Assembly: GCA_033782935.1 (NCBI GenBank)
Contig: JAWQEG010000259.1
Coordinates: forward strand, 2,088,501 to 2,152,500
Source: Petrolisthes cinctipes
Taxonomy: Eukaryota > Arthropoda > Malacostraca > Decapoda > Porcellanidae
Length of the DNA: 64,000 nucleotides
Reading direction: 5' to 3'
Both the position numbers and the translations under genes were made by a program. Below the pieces are notes generated by a model, which saw nothing but the letters and a program-made list of their open reading frames with translations, was not told the origin of the DNA and searched no databases. The first letter of the stretch is position 1; each line of letters starts with the position of its first letter. Below, piece by piece: positions 13,684 to 25,754 of the stretch.

Positions 13684-14942
13684 GGATGTTCAAAACTGGT
13701 CATATCTTAGTCCCGCGGTCGGTCGTATCTGAGCTAGTCCCGTCGGAAGGTAGTCCCTCCCTACGACCGAGTCGGCCTGGCCCCTCCCACCGATGTTCAA
13801 ACGATCCGTGGTCAGTCGTAAGGAGGGAGTAAGTGCTGGTCCCATGGTTCGTGAATGAAGCGGTAGAGGGCAGGCAGCTCGCCAGCCGAGATGAAAGCAA
13901 CCAATAAAAATCGCTGTAACAAAAACGACAGCCAATGAGAATGGAGGAGGTTGTTTATAAACAAACACACGTGCCGCCATTTGCCTTAAATAATAGTGTA
14001 GCTTAGGTTGGTTTGTGTGGCAAAAATTATCGGTAAATTTACTGTTTCGGACAGAATAGGATTCTTTGGATAATATATTCTACATGTTTATTTTGATGTG
14101 TTTTCAACGATTTTGACATTCATTTCCTTCGCATTTTTTTTATTTGCCAAACCTATACCTGACCTGACCTGACCTAACCTAATCTGGACCGCGGCACACT
14201 TCCGGGATTAGATTTCAAATATAAACTGCTCTACGTCCATCCATGCTCTAGAAAAAAAGAAAAAAAAACAGAAATGAATATCAAAATCGTTAAAAACACA
14301 TCAAAAACACACTAGTAGAATATATTATTGACCAAAGAATCCTATTCTGTCTGAAACAGTAATAATACCAAATTGTCTGTGGCTAGGCCTAGATTAGTTT
14401 ACCTTGGTCCTGTTTATGTTAAGGCTGGGTTAGTTTGTCCAAACAGGGTCTTTTTTCACAATATTATGGTAGAAATTATTTAGACTTAAGTGATAAAAAA
14501 ATGTAATCAGGAATATCTTGGAAAAAAAGCCCTTTATTCTTGAGAAACCTAACCTAACCTAACATAACTACCCTTAACTTAAAACATTTCACATAGCCTA
14601 CCAAACAAAAGTTTGAGTACAACTGTTACATCAATTTCTGCACAAATGTAGCATCATATAATTATGAAAAATTTCAAACAGCAGATTTTTTAGATCATTT
14701 TATGGGGCACGTCTACAATTCCAAGGAGGCTTCAGTGTTTGCACTTAAATCTCGATAATCAAAGCACAAATCATGTATTAGATACCGTCATATAACTCTT
14801 GCCACAATAAACTACCGCTATATACTAGAATATATTTGTAACACTCCACTTAAGTTGTGTTTTGAAGAGTAATTATCGCTGATGAGGCGGTGTTGTGGCA
14901 AGTTACGACCGGGGAATAGCGTGGTAAGACTGCTCGGGGGCC
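13684..14942 (+). repeat. Array unit 1 (long variant)
   Basis: First unit, 1259 bp, starting exactly at the left terminus with no preceding unit remnant. It carries the CCTGACC...accgcgg insertion at about 14155-14230 and the long-variant markers ('ggtcatatct' in the core). Confidence 0.85.
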
Positions 14943-15157
14943 GGATGTTCAAAACTGGTCATACCTTAGTCCCGCGGTCGGTCGTATCTGAGCTAGTCCC
15001 GTCGGAAGGTAGTCCCTCCCTACGACCGAGTCGGCCTGGCCCCTCCCACCGATGTTCAAACGATCCGTGGTCAGTCGTAAGGAGGGAGTAAGTGCTGGTC
15101 CCATGGTTCGTGAATGAAGCGGTAGAGGGCAGGCAGCTCGCCAGCCGAGATGAAAGC

Positions 15158-15240
15158 AACCAATAAAAATCGCTGTAACAAAAACGACAGCCAATGAGAA
15201 TGGAGGAGGTTGTTTATAAACAAACACACGTGCCGCCATT
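15158..15240 (+). promoter_or_regulatory. Promoter-like cluster repeated in every array unit (unit 2 shown)
   Basis: In order on the + strand: CCAAT at 15159-15163 and 15191-15195, TATAAA at 15215-15220, a CACGTG E-box at 15227-15232, and GCCGCCATT (reverse YY1 motif) at 15232-15240. Spacing fits an RNA polymerase II core promoter. The cluster recurs at the same place in all units. In units at 25755, 26940 and 28127 the E-box is CACATG. Activity is an inference. Confidence 0.4.
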
Positions 15241-15298
15241 TGCCTTAAATAATAGTGTAGCTTAGGTTGGTTTGTGTGGCAAAAATTATCGGTAAATT

Positions 15299-15548
15299 TA
15301 CTGTTTCGGACAGAATAGGATTCTTTGGATAATATATTCTACTAGTGTATTTTGATGTGTTTTCAACGATTTTGATATTCATTTCCTTCGCATTTTTTTT
15401 TTTTTTTATTTCTGTGCTCTACGTCCATCCATGCTCTAGAAAAAAACAAAAAACAACAGAAATGAATATCAAAATCGTTAAAAACACATCAAAACACACT
15501 AGTAGAATATATTATTGACCAAAGAATCCTATTCTGTCTGAAACAGTA
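15299..15548. repeat. Foldback within each array unit (unit 2 shown)
   Basis: The left arm 15299-15385 (tactgtttcggacagaatag ... gatattcatttc) is the inverse of the right arm 15459-15548 (gaaatgaatatc ... ctgtctgaaacagta) with few mismatches. The 73-base loop contains a T run and an A-rich run. In long-variant units the loop gains about 70 bp. The same foldback recurs in all 20 units, so the array can form many cruciforms or RNA hairpins. Confidence 0.9.
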
Positions 15549-16128
15549 ATAATACCAAATTGTCTGTGGCTAGGCCTAGATTAGTTTACCTTGGTCCTGT
15601 TTATGTTAAGGCTGGGTTAGTATGTCCAAACAGGGACTTTTTTCACAATATTATGGTAGAAATTATTTAGACTTAAGTGAGAAAAAAATGTAATCAGTAG
15701 GAATATCTTGGGAAAAAAAGCCCTTTATTCTTGAGAAACCTAACCTAACATAACTACCCTTAACTTAAAACATTTCACATAGCCTACCAAACAAAAGTTT
15801 GAGAACAACTGTTACATCAATTTCTGCACAAATGTAGCATCATATAATTATGAAAAATTTCAAACAGCAGATTTTTTAGATCATTTTATGGGGCACGTCT
15901 ACAATTCCAAGGAGGCTTCAGTGTTTGCACTTAAATCTCGATAATCAAAGCACAAATCATGTATTAGATACCGTCATATAACTCTTGCCACAATAAACTA
16001 CCGCTATATACTAGAATATATTTGTAACACTCCACTTAAGTTGTGTTTTGAAGAGTAATTATCGCTGATGAGGCGGTGTTGTGGCAAGTTACGACCGGGG
16101 AATAGCGTGGTAAGACTGCTCGGGGGCC

Positions 16129-19100
16129 GGATGTTCAAAACTGGTCATACCTTAGTCCCGCGGTCGGTCGTATCTGAGCTAGTCCCGTCGGAAGGTAGTC
16201 CCTCCCTACGACCGAGTCGGCCTGGCCCCTCCCACCGATGTTCAAACGATCCGTGGTCAGTCGTAAGGAGGGAGTAAGTGCTGGTCCCATGGTTCGTGAA
16301 TGAAGCGGTAGAGGGCAGGCAGCTCGCCAGCCGAGATGAAAGCAACCAATAAAAATCGCTGTAACAAAAACGACAGCCAATGAGAATGGAGGAGGTTGTT
16401 TATAAACAAACACACGTGCCGCCATTTGCCTTAAATAATAGTGTAGCTTAGGTTGGTTTGTGTGGCAAAAATTATCGGTAAATTTACTGTTTCGGACAGA
16501 ATAGGATTCTTTGGATAATATATTCTACTAGTGTATTTTGATGTGTTTTCAACGATTTTGATATTCATTTCCTTCGCATTTTTTTTTTTTTTATTTCTGT
16601 GCTCTACGTCCATCCATGCTCTAGAAAAAAACAAAAAACAACAGAAATGAATATCAAAATCGTTAAAAACATATCAAAACACACTAGTAGAATATATTAT
16701 TGACCAAAGAATCCTATTATGTCTGAAACAGTAATAATACCAAATTGTCTGTGGCTAGGCCTAGATTAGTTTACCTTGGTCCTGTTTATGTTAAGGCTGG
16801 GTTAGTATGTCCAAACAGGGACTTTTTTCACAATATTATGGTAGAAATTATTTAGACTTAAGTGAGAAAAAAATGTAATCAGTAGGAATATCTTGGGAAA
16901 AAAAGCCCTTTATTCTTGAGAAACCTAACCTAACATAACTACCCTTAACTTAAAACATTTCACATAGCCTCCCAAACAAAAGTTTGAGTACAACTGTTAC
17001 ATCAATTTCTGCACAAATGTAGCATCATATAATTATGAAAAATTTCAAACAGCAGATTTTTTAGATCATTTTATGGGGCACGTCTACAATTCCAAGGAGG
17101 CTTCAGTGTTTGCACTTAAATCTCGATAATCAAAGCACAAATCATGTATTAGATACCGTCATATAACTCTTGCCACAATAAACTACCGCTATATACTAGA
17201 ATATATTTGTAACACTCCACTTAAGTTGTGTTTTGAAGAGTAATTATCGCTGATGAGGCGGTGTTGTGGCAAGTTACGACCGGGGAATAGCGTGGTAAGA
17301 CTGCTCGGGGGCCGGATGTTCAAAACTGGTCATACCTTAGTCCCGCGGTCGGTCGTATCTGAGCTAGTCCCGTCGGAAGGTAGTCCCTCCCTACGACCGA
17401 GTCGGCCTGGCCCCTCCCACCGATGTTCAAACGATCCGTGGTCAGTCGTAAGGAGGGAGTAAGTGCTGGTCCCATGGTTCGTGAATGAAGCGGTAGAGGA
17501 CAGGCAGCTCGCCAGCCGAGATGAAAGCAACCAATAAAAATCGCTGTAACAAAAACGACAGCCAATCAGAATGGAGGAGGTTGTTTATAAACAAACACAC
17601 GTGCCGCCATTTGCCTTAAATAATAGTGTAGCTTAGGTTGGTTTGTGTGGCAAAAATTATCGGTAAATTTACTGTTTCGGACAGAATAGGATTCTTTGGA
17701 TAATATATTCTACTAGTGTATTTTGATGTGTTTTCAACGATTTTGATATTCATTTCCTTCGCATTTTTTTTATTTTTTTATTTCTGTGCTCTACGTCCAT
17801 CCATGCTCTATAAAAAAACAAAACACAACAGAAATGAATATCAAAATCGTTAAAAACACATCAAAACACACTAGTAGAATATATTATTGACCAAAGAATC
17901 CTATTCTGTCTGAAACAGTAATAATACCAAATTGTCTGTGGCTAGGCCTAGATTAGTTTACCTTGGTCCTGTTTATGTTAAGGCTGGGTTAGTATGTCCA
18001 AACAGGGACTTTTTTCACAATATTATGGTAGAAATTATTTAGACTTAAGTGAGAAAAAAATGTAATCAGTAGGAATATCTTGGGAAAAAAAGCCCTTTAT
18101 TCTTGAGAAACCTAACCTAACATAACTACCCTTAACTTAAAACATTTCACATAGCCTACCAAACAAAAGTTTGAGTACAACTGTTACATCAATTTCTGCA
18201 CAAATGTAGCATCATATAATTATGAAAAATTTCAAACAGCAGATTTTTTAGATCATTTTATGGGGCACGTCTACAATTCCAAGGAGGCTTCAGTGTTTGC
18301 ACTTAAATCTCGATAATCAAAGCACAAATCATGTATTAGATACCGTCATATAACTCTTGCCACAATAAACTACCGCTATATACTAGAATATATTTGTAAC
18401 ACTCCACTTAAGTTGTGTTTTGAAGAGTAATTATCGCTGATGAGGCGGTGTTGTGGCAAGTTACGACCGGGGAATAGCGTGGTAAGACTGCTCGGGGGCC
18501 GGATGTTCAAAACTGGTCATACCTTAGTCCCGCGGTCGGTCGTATCTGAGCTAGTCCCGTCGGAAGGTAGTCCCTCCCTACGACCGAGTCGGCCTGGCCC
18601 CTCCCACCGATGTTCAAACGATCCGTGGTCAGTCGTAAGGAGGGAGTAAGTGCTGGTCCCATGGTTCGTGAATGAAGCGGTAGAGGGCAGGCAGCTCGCC
18701 AGCCGAGATGAAAGCAACCAATAAAAATCGCTGTAACAAAAACGACAGCCAATGAGAATGGAGGAGGTTGTTTATAAACAAACACACGTGCCGCCATTTG
18801 CCTTAAATAATAGTGTAGCTTAGGTTGGTTTGTGTGGCAAAAATTATCGGTAAATTTACTGTTTCGGACAGAATAGGATTCTTTGGATAATATATTCTAC
18901 TAGTGTATTTTGATGTGTTTTCAACGATTTTGATATTCATTTCCTTCGCATTTTTTTTTTTTTTTTATTTCTGTGCTCTACGTCCATCCATGCTCTAGAA
19001 AAAAACAAAAAACAACAGAAATGAATATCAAAATCGTTAAAAACATATCAAAACACACTAGTAGAATATATTATTGACCAAAGAATCCTATTATATCTGA

Positions 19101-20874
19101 AACAGTAATAATACCAAATTGTCTGTGGCTAGGCCTAGATTAGTTTACCTTGGTCCTGTTTATGTTAAGGCTGGGTTAGTATGTCCAAACAGGGACTTTT
19201 TTCACAATATTATGGTAGAAATTATTTAGACTTAAGTGAGAAAAAAATGTAATCAGTAGGAATATCTTGGGAAAAAAAGCCCTTTATTCTTGAGAAACCT
19301 AACCTAACATAACTACCCTTAACTTAAAACATTTCACATAGCCTCCCAAACAAAAGTTTGAGTACAACTGTTACATCAATTTCTGCACAAATGTAGCATC
19401 ATATAATTATGAAAAATTTCAAACAGCAGATTTTTTAGATCATTTTATGGGGCACGTCTACAATTCCAAGGAGGCTTCAGTGTTTGCACTTAAATCTCGA
19501 TAATCAAAGCACAAATCATGTATTAGATACCGTCATATAACTCTTGCCACAATAAACTACCGCTATATACTAGAATATATTTGTAACACTCCACTTAAGT
19601 TGTGTTTTGAAGAGTAATTATCGCTGATGAGGCGGTGTTGTGGCAAGTTACGACCGGGGAATAGCGTGGTAAGACTGCTCGGGGGCCGGATGTTCAAAAC
19701 TGGTCATACCTTAGTCCCGCGGTCGGTCGTATCTGAGCTAGTCCCGTCGGAAGGTAGTCCCTCCCTACGACCGAGTCGGCCTGGCCCCTCCCACCGATGT
19801 TCAAACGATCCGTGGTCAGTCGTAAGGAGGGAGTAAGTGCTGGTCCCATGGTTCGTGAATGAAGCGGTAGAGGACAGGCAGCTCGCCAGCCGAGATGAAA
19901 GCAACCAATAAAAATCGCTGTAACAAAAACGACAGCCAATCAGAATGGAGGAGGTTGTTTATAAACAAACACACGTGCCGCCATTTGCCTTAAATAATAG
20001 TGTAGCTTAGGTTGGTTTGTGTGGCAAAAATTATCGGTAAATTTACTGTTTCGGACAGAATAGGATTCTTTGGATAATATATTCTACTAGTGTATTTTGA
20101 TGTGTTTTCAACGATTTTGATATTCATTTCCTTCGCATTTTTTTTATTTTTTTATTTCTGTGCTCTACGTCCATCCATGCTCTATAAAAAAACAAAACAC
20201 AACAGAAATGAATATCAAAATCGTTAAAAACACATCAAAACACACTAGTAGAATATATTATTGACCAAAGAATCCTATTCTGTCTGAAACAGTAATAATA
20301 CCAAATTGTCTGTGGCTAGGCCTAGATTAGTTTACCTTGGTCCTGTTTATGTTAAGGCTGGGTTAGTATGTCCAAACAGGGACTTTTTTCACAATATTAT
20401 GGTAGAAATTATTTAGACTTAAGTGAGAAAAAAATGTAATCAGTAGGAATATCTTGGGAAAAAAAGCCCTTTATTCTTGAGAAACCTAACCTAACATAAC
20501 TACCCTTAACTTAAAACATTTCACATAGCCTACCAAACAAAAGTTTGAGTACAACTGTTACATCAATTTCTGCACAAATGTAGCATCATATAATTATGAA
20601 AAATTTCAAACAGCAGATTTTTTAGATCATTTTATGGGGCACGTCTACAATTCCAAGGAGGCTTCAGTGTTTGCACTTAAATCTCGATAATCAAAGCACA
20701 AATCATGTATTAGATACCGTCATATAACTCTTGCCACAATAAACTACCGCTATATTCTAGAATATATTTGTAACACTCCACTTAAGTTGTGTTTTGAAGA
20801 GTAATTATCGCTGATGAGGCGGTGTTGTGGCAAGTTACGACCGGGGAATAGCGTGGTAAGACTGCTCGGGGGCC
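16129..20874 (+). repeat. Higher-order dimer, units 3-4 duplicated as 5-6
   Basis: Units at 16129 and 18501 share 'aaaacatatcaaaac', a changed 'cctattat(g/a)tctg' and 'tagcctcccaaac'. Units at 17314 and 19688 share 'gaggacaggcag', 'gccaatcagaatgg' and 'ctctataaaaaaacaaaacac'. The AB-AB order indicates a recent duplication of 2.37 kb. Confidence 0.8.
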
Positions 20875-22056
20875 GGATGTTCAAAACTGGTCATACCTTA
20901 GTCCCGCGGTCGGTCGTATCTGAGCTAGTCCCGTCGGAAGGTAGTCCCTCCCTACGACCGAGTCGGCCTGGCCCCTCCCACCGATGTTCAAACGATCCGT
21001 GGTCAGTCGTAAGGAGGGAGTAAGTGCTGGTCCCATGGTTCGTGAATGAAGCGGTAGAGGGCAGGCAGCTCGCCAGCCGAGATGAAAGCAACCAATAAAA
21101 ATCGCTGTAACAAAAACGACAGCCAATGAGAATGGAGGAGGTTGTTTATAAACAAACACACGTGCCGCCATTTGCCTTAAATAATAGTGTAGCTTAGGTT
21201 GGTTTGTGTGGCAAAAATTATCGGTAAATTTACTGTTTCGGACAGAATAGGATTCTTTGGAAAATATATTCTTCTAGTGTATTTTGATGTGTTTTCAACG
21301 ATTTTGATATTCATTTCCTTCGCATTTTTTTTTTTTTTCTGTGCTCTACGTCCATCCATGCTCTAGAAAAAAACAAAAAACAACAGAAATGAAGATCAAA
21401 ATCGTTAAAAACACATCAAAACACACTAGTAGAATATATTATTGACCAAAGAATCCTATTCTGTCTGAAACAGTAATAATACCAAATTGTCTGTGGCTAG
21501 GCCTAGATTAGTTTACCTTGGTCCTGTTTATGTTAAGGCTGGGTTAGTATGTCCAAACAGGGACTTTTTTCACAATATTATGGTAGAAATTATTTAGACT
21601 TAAGTGAGAAAAAAATGTAATCAGTAGGAATATCTTGGGAAAAAAAAACCCTTTATTCTTGAGAAACCTAACCTAACATAACTACCCTTAACTTAAAACA
21701 TTTCACATAGCCTACCAAACAAAAGTTTGAGTACAACTGTTACATCAATTTCTGCACAAATGTAGCATCATATAATTATGAAAAATTTCAAACAGCAGAT
21801 TTTTTAGATCATTTTATGGGGCACGTCTACAATTCCAAGGAGGCTTCAGTGTTTGCACTTAAATCTCGATAATCAAAGCACAAATCATGTATTAGATACC
21901 GTCATATAATTCTTGCCACAATAAACTACCACTATATGCTAGAATATATTTGTAACACTCCACTTAAGTTGTGTTTTGAAGAGTAATTATCGCTGATGAG
22001 GCGGTGTTGTGGCAAGTTTCGACCGGGGAATTGCGTGGTAAGACTGCTCGGGGGCC

Positions 22057-23313
22057 GGATGTTCAAAACTGGTCATATCTTAGTCCCGCGGTCGGTCGTA
22101 TCTGAGCTAGTCCCGTCGCAAGGTAGTCCCTCCCTACGACCGAGTCGGCCTGGCCCCTCCCACCGATGTTCAAACGATCCGTGGTCAGTCGTAAGGAGGG
22201 AGTAAGTGCTGGTCCCATGGCTCGTGAATGAAGCGGTAGAGGGCAGGCAGCTCGCCAGCTGAGATGAAAGCAACCAATAAAAATCGCTGTAACAAATACG
22301 ACAGCCAATGAGAATGGAGGAGGTTGTTTATAAACAAACACACGTGCCGCCATTTGCCTTAAATAATAGTGTAGCTTAGGTTGGTTTGTGTGGCAAAAAT
22401 TATCGGTAAATTTACTGTTTCGGACAGAATAGGATTCTTTGGATAATATATTCTACTAGTGTATTTTGATGTGTTTTCAACGATTTTGATATTCATTTCC
22501 TTCGCATTTTTTTCATTTTTTTATTTGCCTAACCTGACCTGACCTAACCTAATCTGGACCGCGGCACACTTCCGGGATTAGATTTCAAATATAAACTGTG
22601 CTCTACGTCCATCCATGCTCTAGAAAAAAAAAAAAAAAAACAGAAATAAATATCAAAATCGTTAAAAACACATCAAAACACACTAGTAGAATATATTATT
22701 GACCAAAGAATCCTATTCTGTCTGAAACAGTAATAATACCAAATTGTCTGTGGCTAGGCCTAGATTAGTTTACCTTGGTCCTGTTTATGTTAAGGTAGGG
22801 TTAGTTTGTCCAAACAGGGTCTTTTTTCAAAATATTATGGTAGAAATTATTTAGACTTAAGTGAGAAAAAAATGTAATCAGGAATATCTTGGAAAAAAAG
22901 CCCTTTATTCTTGAGAAACCTAACCTAACCTAACATAACTACCCTTAACTTAAAACATTTCACATAGCCTACCAAACAAAAGTTTGAGTACAACTGTTAC
23001 ATCAATTTCTGCACAAATGTAGCATCATATAATTATGAAAAATTTCAAACAGCAGATTTTTTAGATCATTTTATGGGGCACGTCTACAATTCCAAGGAGG
23101 CTTCAGTGTTTGCACTTAAATCTCGATAATCAAAGCACAAATCATGTATTAGATACCGTCATATAACTCTTGCCACAATAAACTACCGCTATATACTAGA
23201 ATATATTTGTAACACTCCACTTAAGTTGTGTTTTGAAGAGTAATTATCGCTGATGAGGCGGTGTTGTGGCAAGTTACGACCGGGGAATAGCGTGGTAAGA
23301 CTGCTCGGGGGCC
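22057..23313 (+). repeat. Array unit 8 (long variant)
   Basis: 1257 bp with the CCTGACC insertion at about 22527-22598. The tail of the preceding unit carries 'cataattcttgcc' and 'ccactatatgctag', also seen before the long units at 24501 and 36434. The variant block therefore spans the unit boundary. Confidence 0.85.
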
Positions 23314-24500
23314 GGATGTTCAAAACTGGTCATACCTTAGTCCCGCGGTCGGTCGTATCTGAGCTAGTCCCGTCGGAAGGTAGTCCCTCCCTACGACCGA
23401 GTCGGCCTGGCCCCTCCCACCGATGTTCAAACGATCCGTGGTCAGTCGTAAGGAGGGAGTAAGTGCTGGTCCCATGGTTCGTGAATGAAGCGGTAGAGGA
23501 CAGGCAGCTCGCCAGCCGAGATGAAAGCAACCAATAAAAATCGCTTTAACAAAAACGACAGCCAATGAGAATGGAGGAGGTTGTTTATAAACAAACACAC
23601 GTGCCGCCATTTGCCTTAAATAATAGTGTAGCTTAGGTTGGTTTGTGTGGCAAAAATTATCGGTAAATTTACTGTTTCGGACAGAATAGGATTCTTTGGA
23701 TAATATATTCTACTAGTGTATTTTGATGTGTTTTCAACGATTTTGATATTCATTTCCTTCGCATTTTTTTTTTTTTTTATTTCTGTGCTCTACGTCCATC
23801 CATGCTCTAGAAAAAAACAAAAAACAACAGAAATGAATATCAAAATCGTTAAAAACACATCAAAACACACTAGTAGAATATATTATTGACCAAAGAATCC
23901 TATTCTGTCTGAAACAGTAATAATACCAAATTGTCTGTGGCTAGGCCTAGATTAGTTTACCTTGGTCCTGTTTATGTTAAGGCTGGGTTAGTATGTCCAA
24001 ACAGGGACTTTTTTCACAATATTATGGTAGAAATTATTTAGACTTAAGTGAGAAAAAAATGTAATCAGTAGGAATATCTTGGGAAAAAAAAGCCCTTTAT
24101 TCTTGAGAAACCTAACCTAACATAACTACCCTTAACTTAAAACATTTCACATAGCCTACCAAACAAAAGTTTGAGTACAACTGTTACATCAATTTCTGCA
24201 CAAATGTAGCATCATATAATTATGAAAAATTTCAAACAGCAGATTTTTTAGATCATTTTATGGGGCACGTCTACAATTCCAAGGAGGCTTCAGTGTTTGC
24301 ACTTAAATCTCGATAATCAAAGCACAAATCATGTATTAGATACCGTCATATAATTCTTGCCACAATAAACTACCACTATATGCTGGAATATATTTGTAAC
24401 ACTCCACTTAAGTTGTGTTTTGAAGAGTAATTATCGCTGATGAGGCGGTGTTGTGGCAAGTTACGACCGGGGAATAGCGTGGTAAGACTGCTCGGGGGCC

Positions 24501-25754
24501 GGATGTTCAAAACTGGTCATATCTTAGTCCCGCGGTCGGTCGTATCTGAGCTAGTCCCGTCGCAAGGTAGTCCCTCCCTACGACCGAGTCGGCCTGGCCC
24601 CTCCCACCGATGTTCAAACGATCCGTGGTCAGTCGTAAGGAGGGAGTAAGTGCTGGTCCCATGGCTCGTGAATGAAGCGGTAGAGGGCAGGCAGCTCGCC
24701 AGCTGAGATGAAAGCAACCAATAAAAATCGTTGTAAGAAATACGACAGCCAATGAGAATGGAGGAGGTTGTTTATAAACAAACACACGTGCCGCCATTTG
24801 CCTTAAATAATAGTGTAGCTTAGGTTGGTTTGTGTGGCAAAAATTATCGGTAAATTTACTGTTTCGGACAGAATAGGATTCTTTGGATAATATATTCTAC
24901 TAGTGTATTTTGATGTGTTTTCAACGATTTTGATATTCATTTCCTTCGCATTTTTTTCATTTTTTTATTTGCCTAACCTGACCTGACCTAACCTAATCTG
25001 AACCGCGGCACACTTCCGGGATTAGATTTCAAATATAAACTGTGCTCTACGTCCATCCATGCTCTAGAAAAAAAAAAAAAACAGAAATAAATATCAAAAT
25101 CGTTAAAAACACATCAAAACACACTAGTACAATATATTATTGACCAAAGAATCCTATTCTGTCTGAAACAGTAATAATACCAAATTGTCTGTGGCTAGGC
25201 CTAGATTAGTTTACCTTGGTCCTGTTTATGTTAAGGTTGGGTTAGTTTGTCCAAACAGGGTCTTTTTTCAAAATATTATGGTAGAAATTATTTAGACTTA
25301 AGTGAGAAAAAAATGTAATCAGGAATATCTTGGAAAAAAAGCCCTTTATTCTTGAGAAACCTAACCTAACCTAACATAACTACCCTTAACTTAAAACATT
25401 TCACATAGCCTACCAAACAAAAGTTTGAGTACAACTGTTACATCAATTTCTGCACAAATGTAGCATCATATAATTATGAAAAATTTCAAACAGCAGATTT
25501 TTTAGATCATTTTATGGGGCACGTCTACAATTCCAAGGAGGCTTCAGTGTTTGCACTTAAATCTCGATAATCAAAGCACAAATCATGTATTAGATACCGT
25601 CATATAACTCTTGCCACAATAAACTACCGCTATATACTAGAATATATTTGTAACACTCCACTTAAGTTGTGTTTTGAAGAGTAATTATCGCTGATGAGGC
25701 GGTGTTGTGGCAAGTTACGACCGGGGAATAGCGTGGTAAGACTGCTCGGGGGCC
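24501..25754 (+). repeat. Array unit 10 (long variant)
   Basis: 1254 bp with the insertion at about 24971-25041, separated from the previous long unit by one short unit. It shares long-variant core markers such as 'cgtcgcaaggtag' and 'ccagctgagatg'. Confidence 0.85.
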
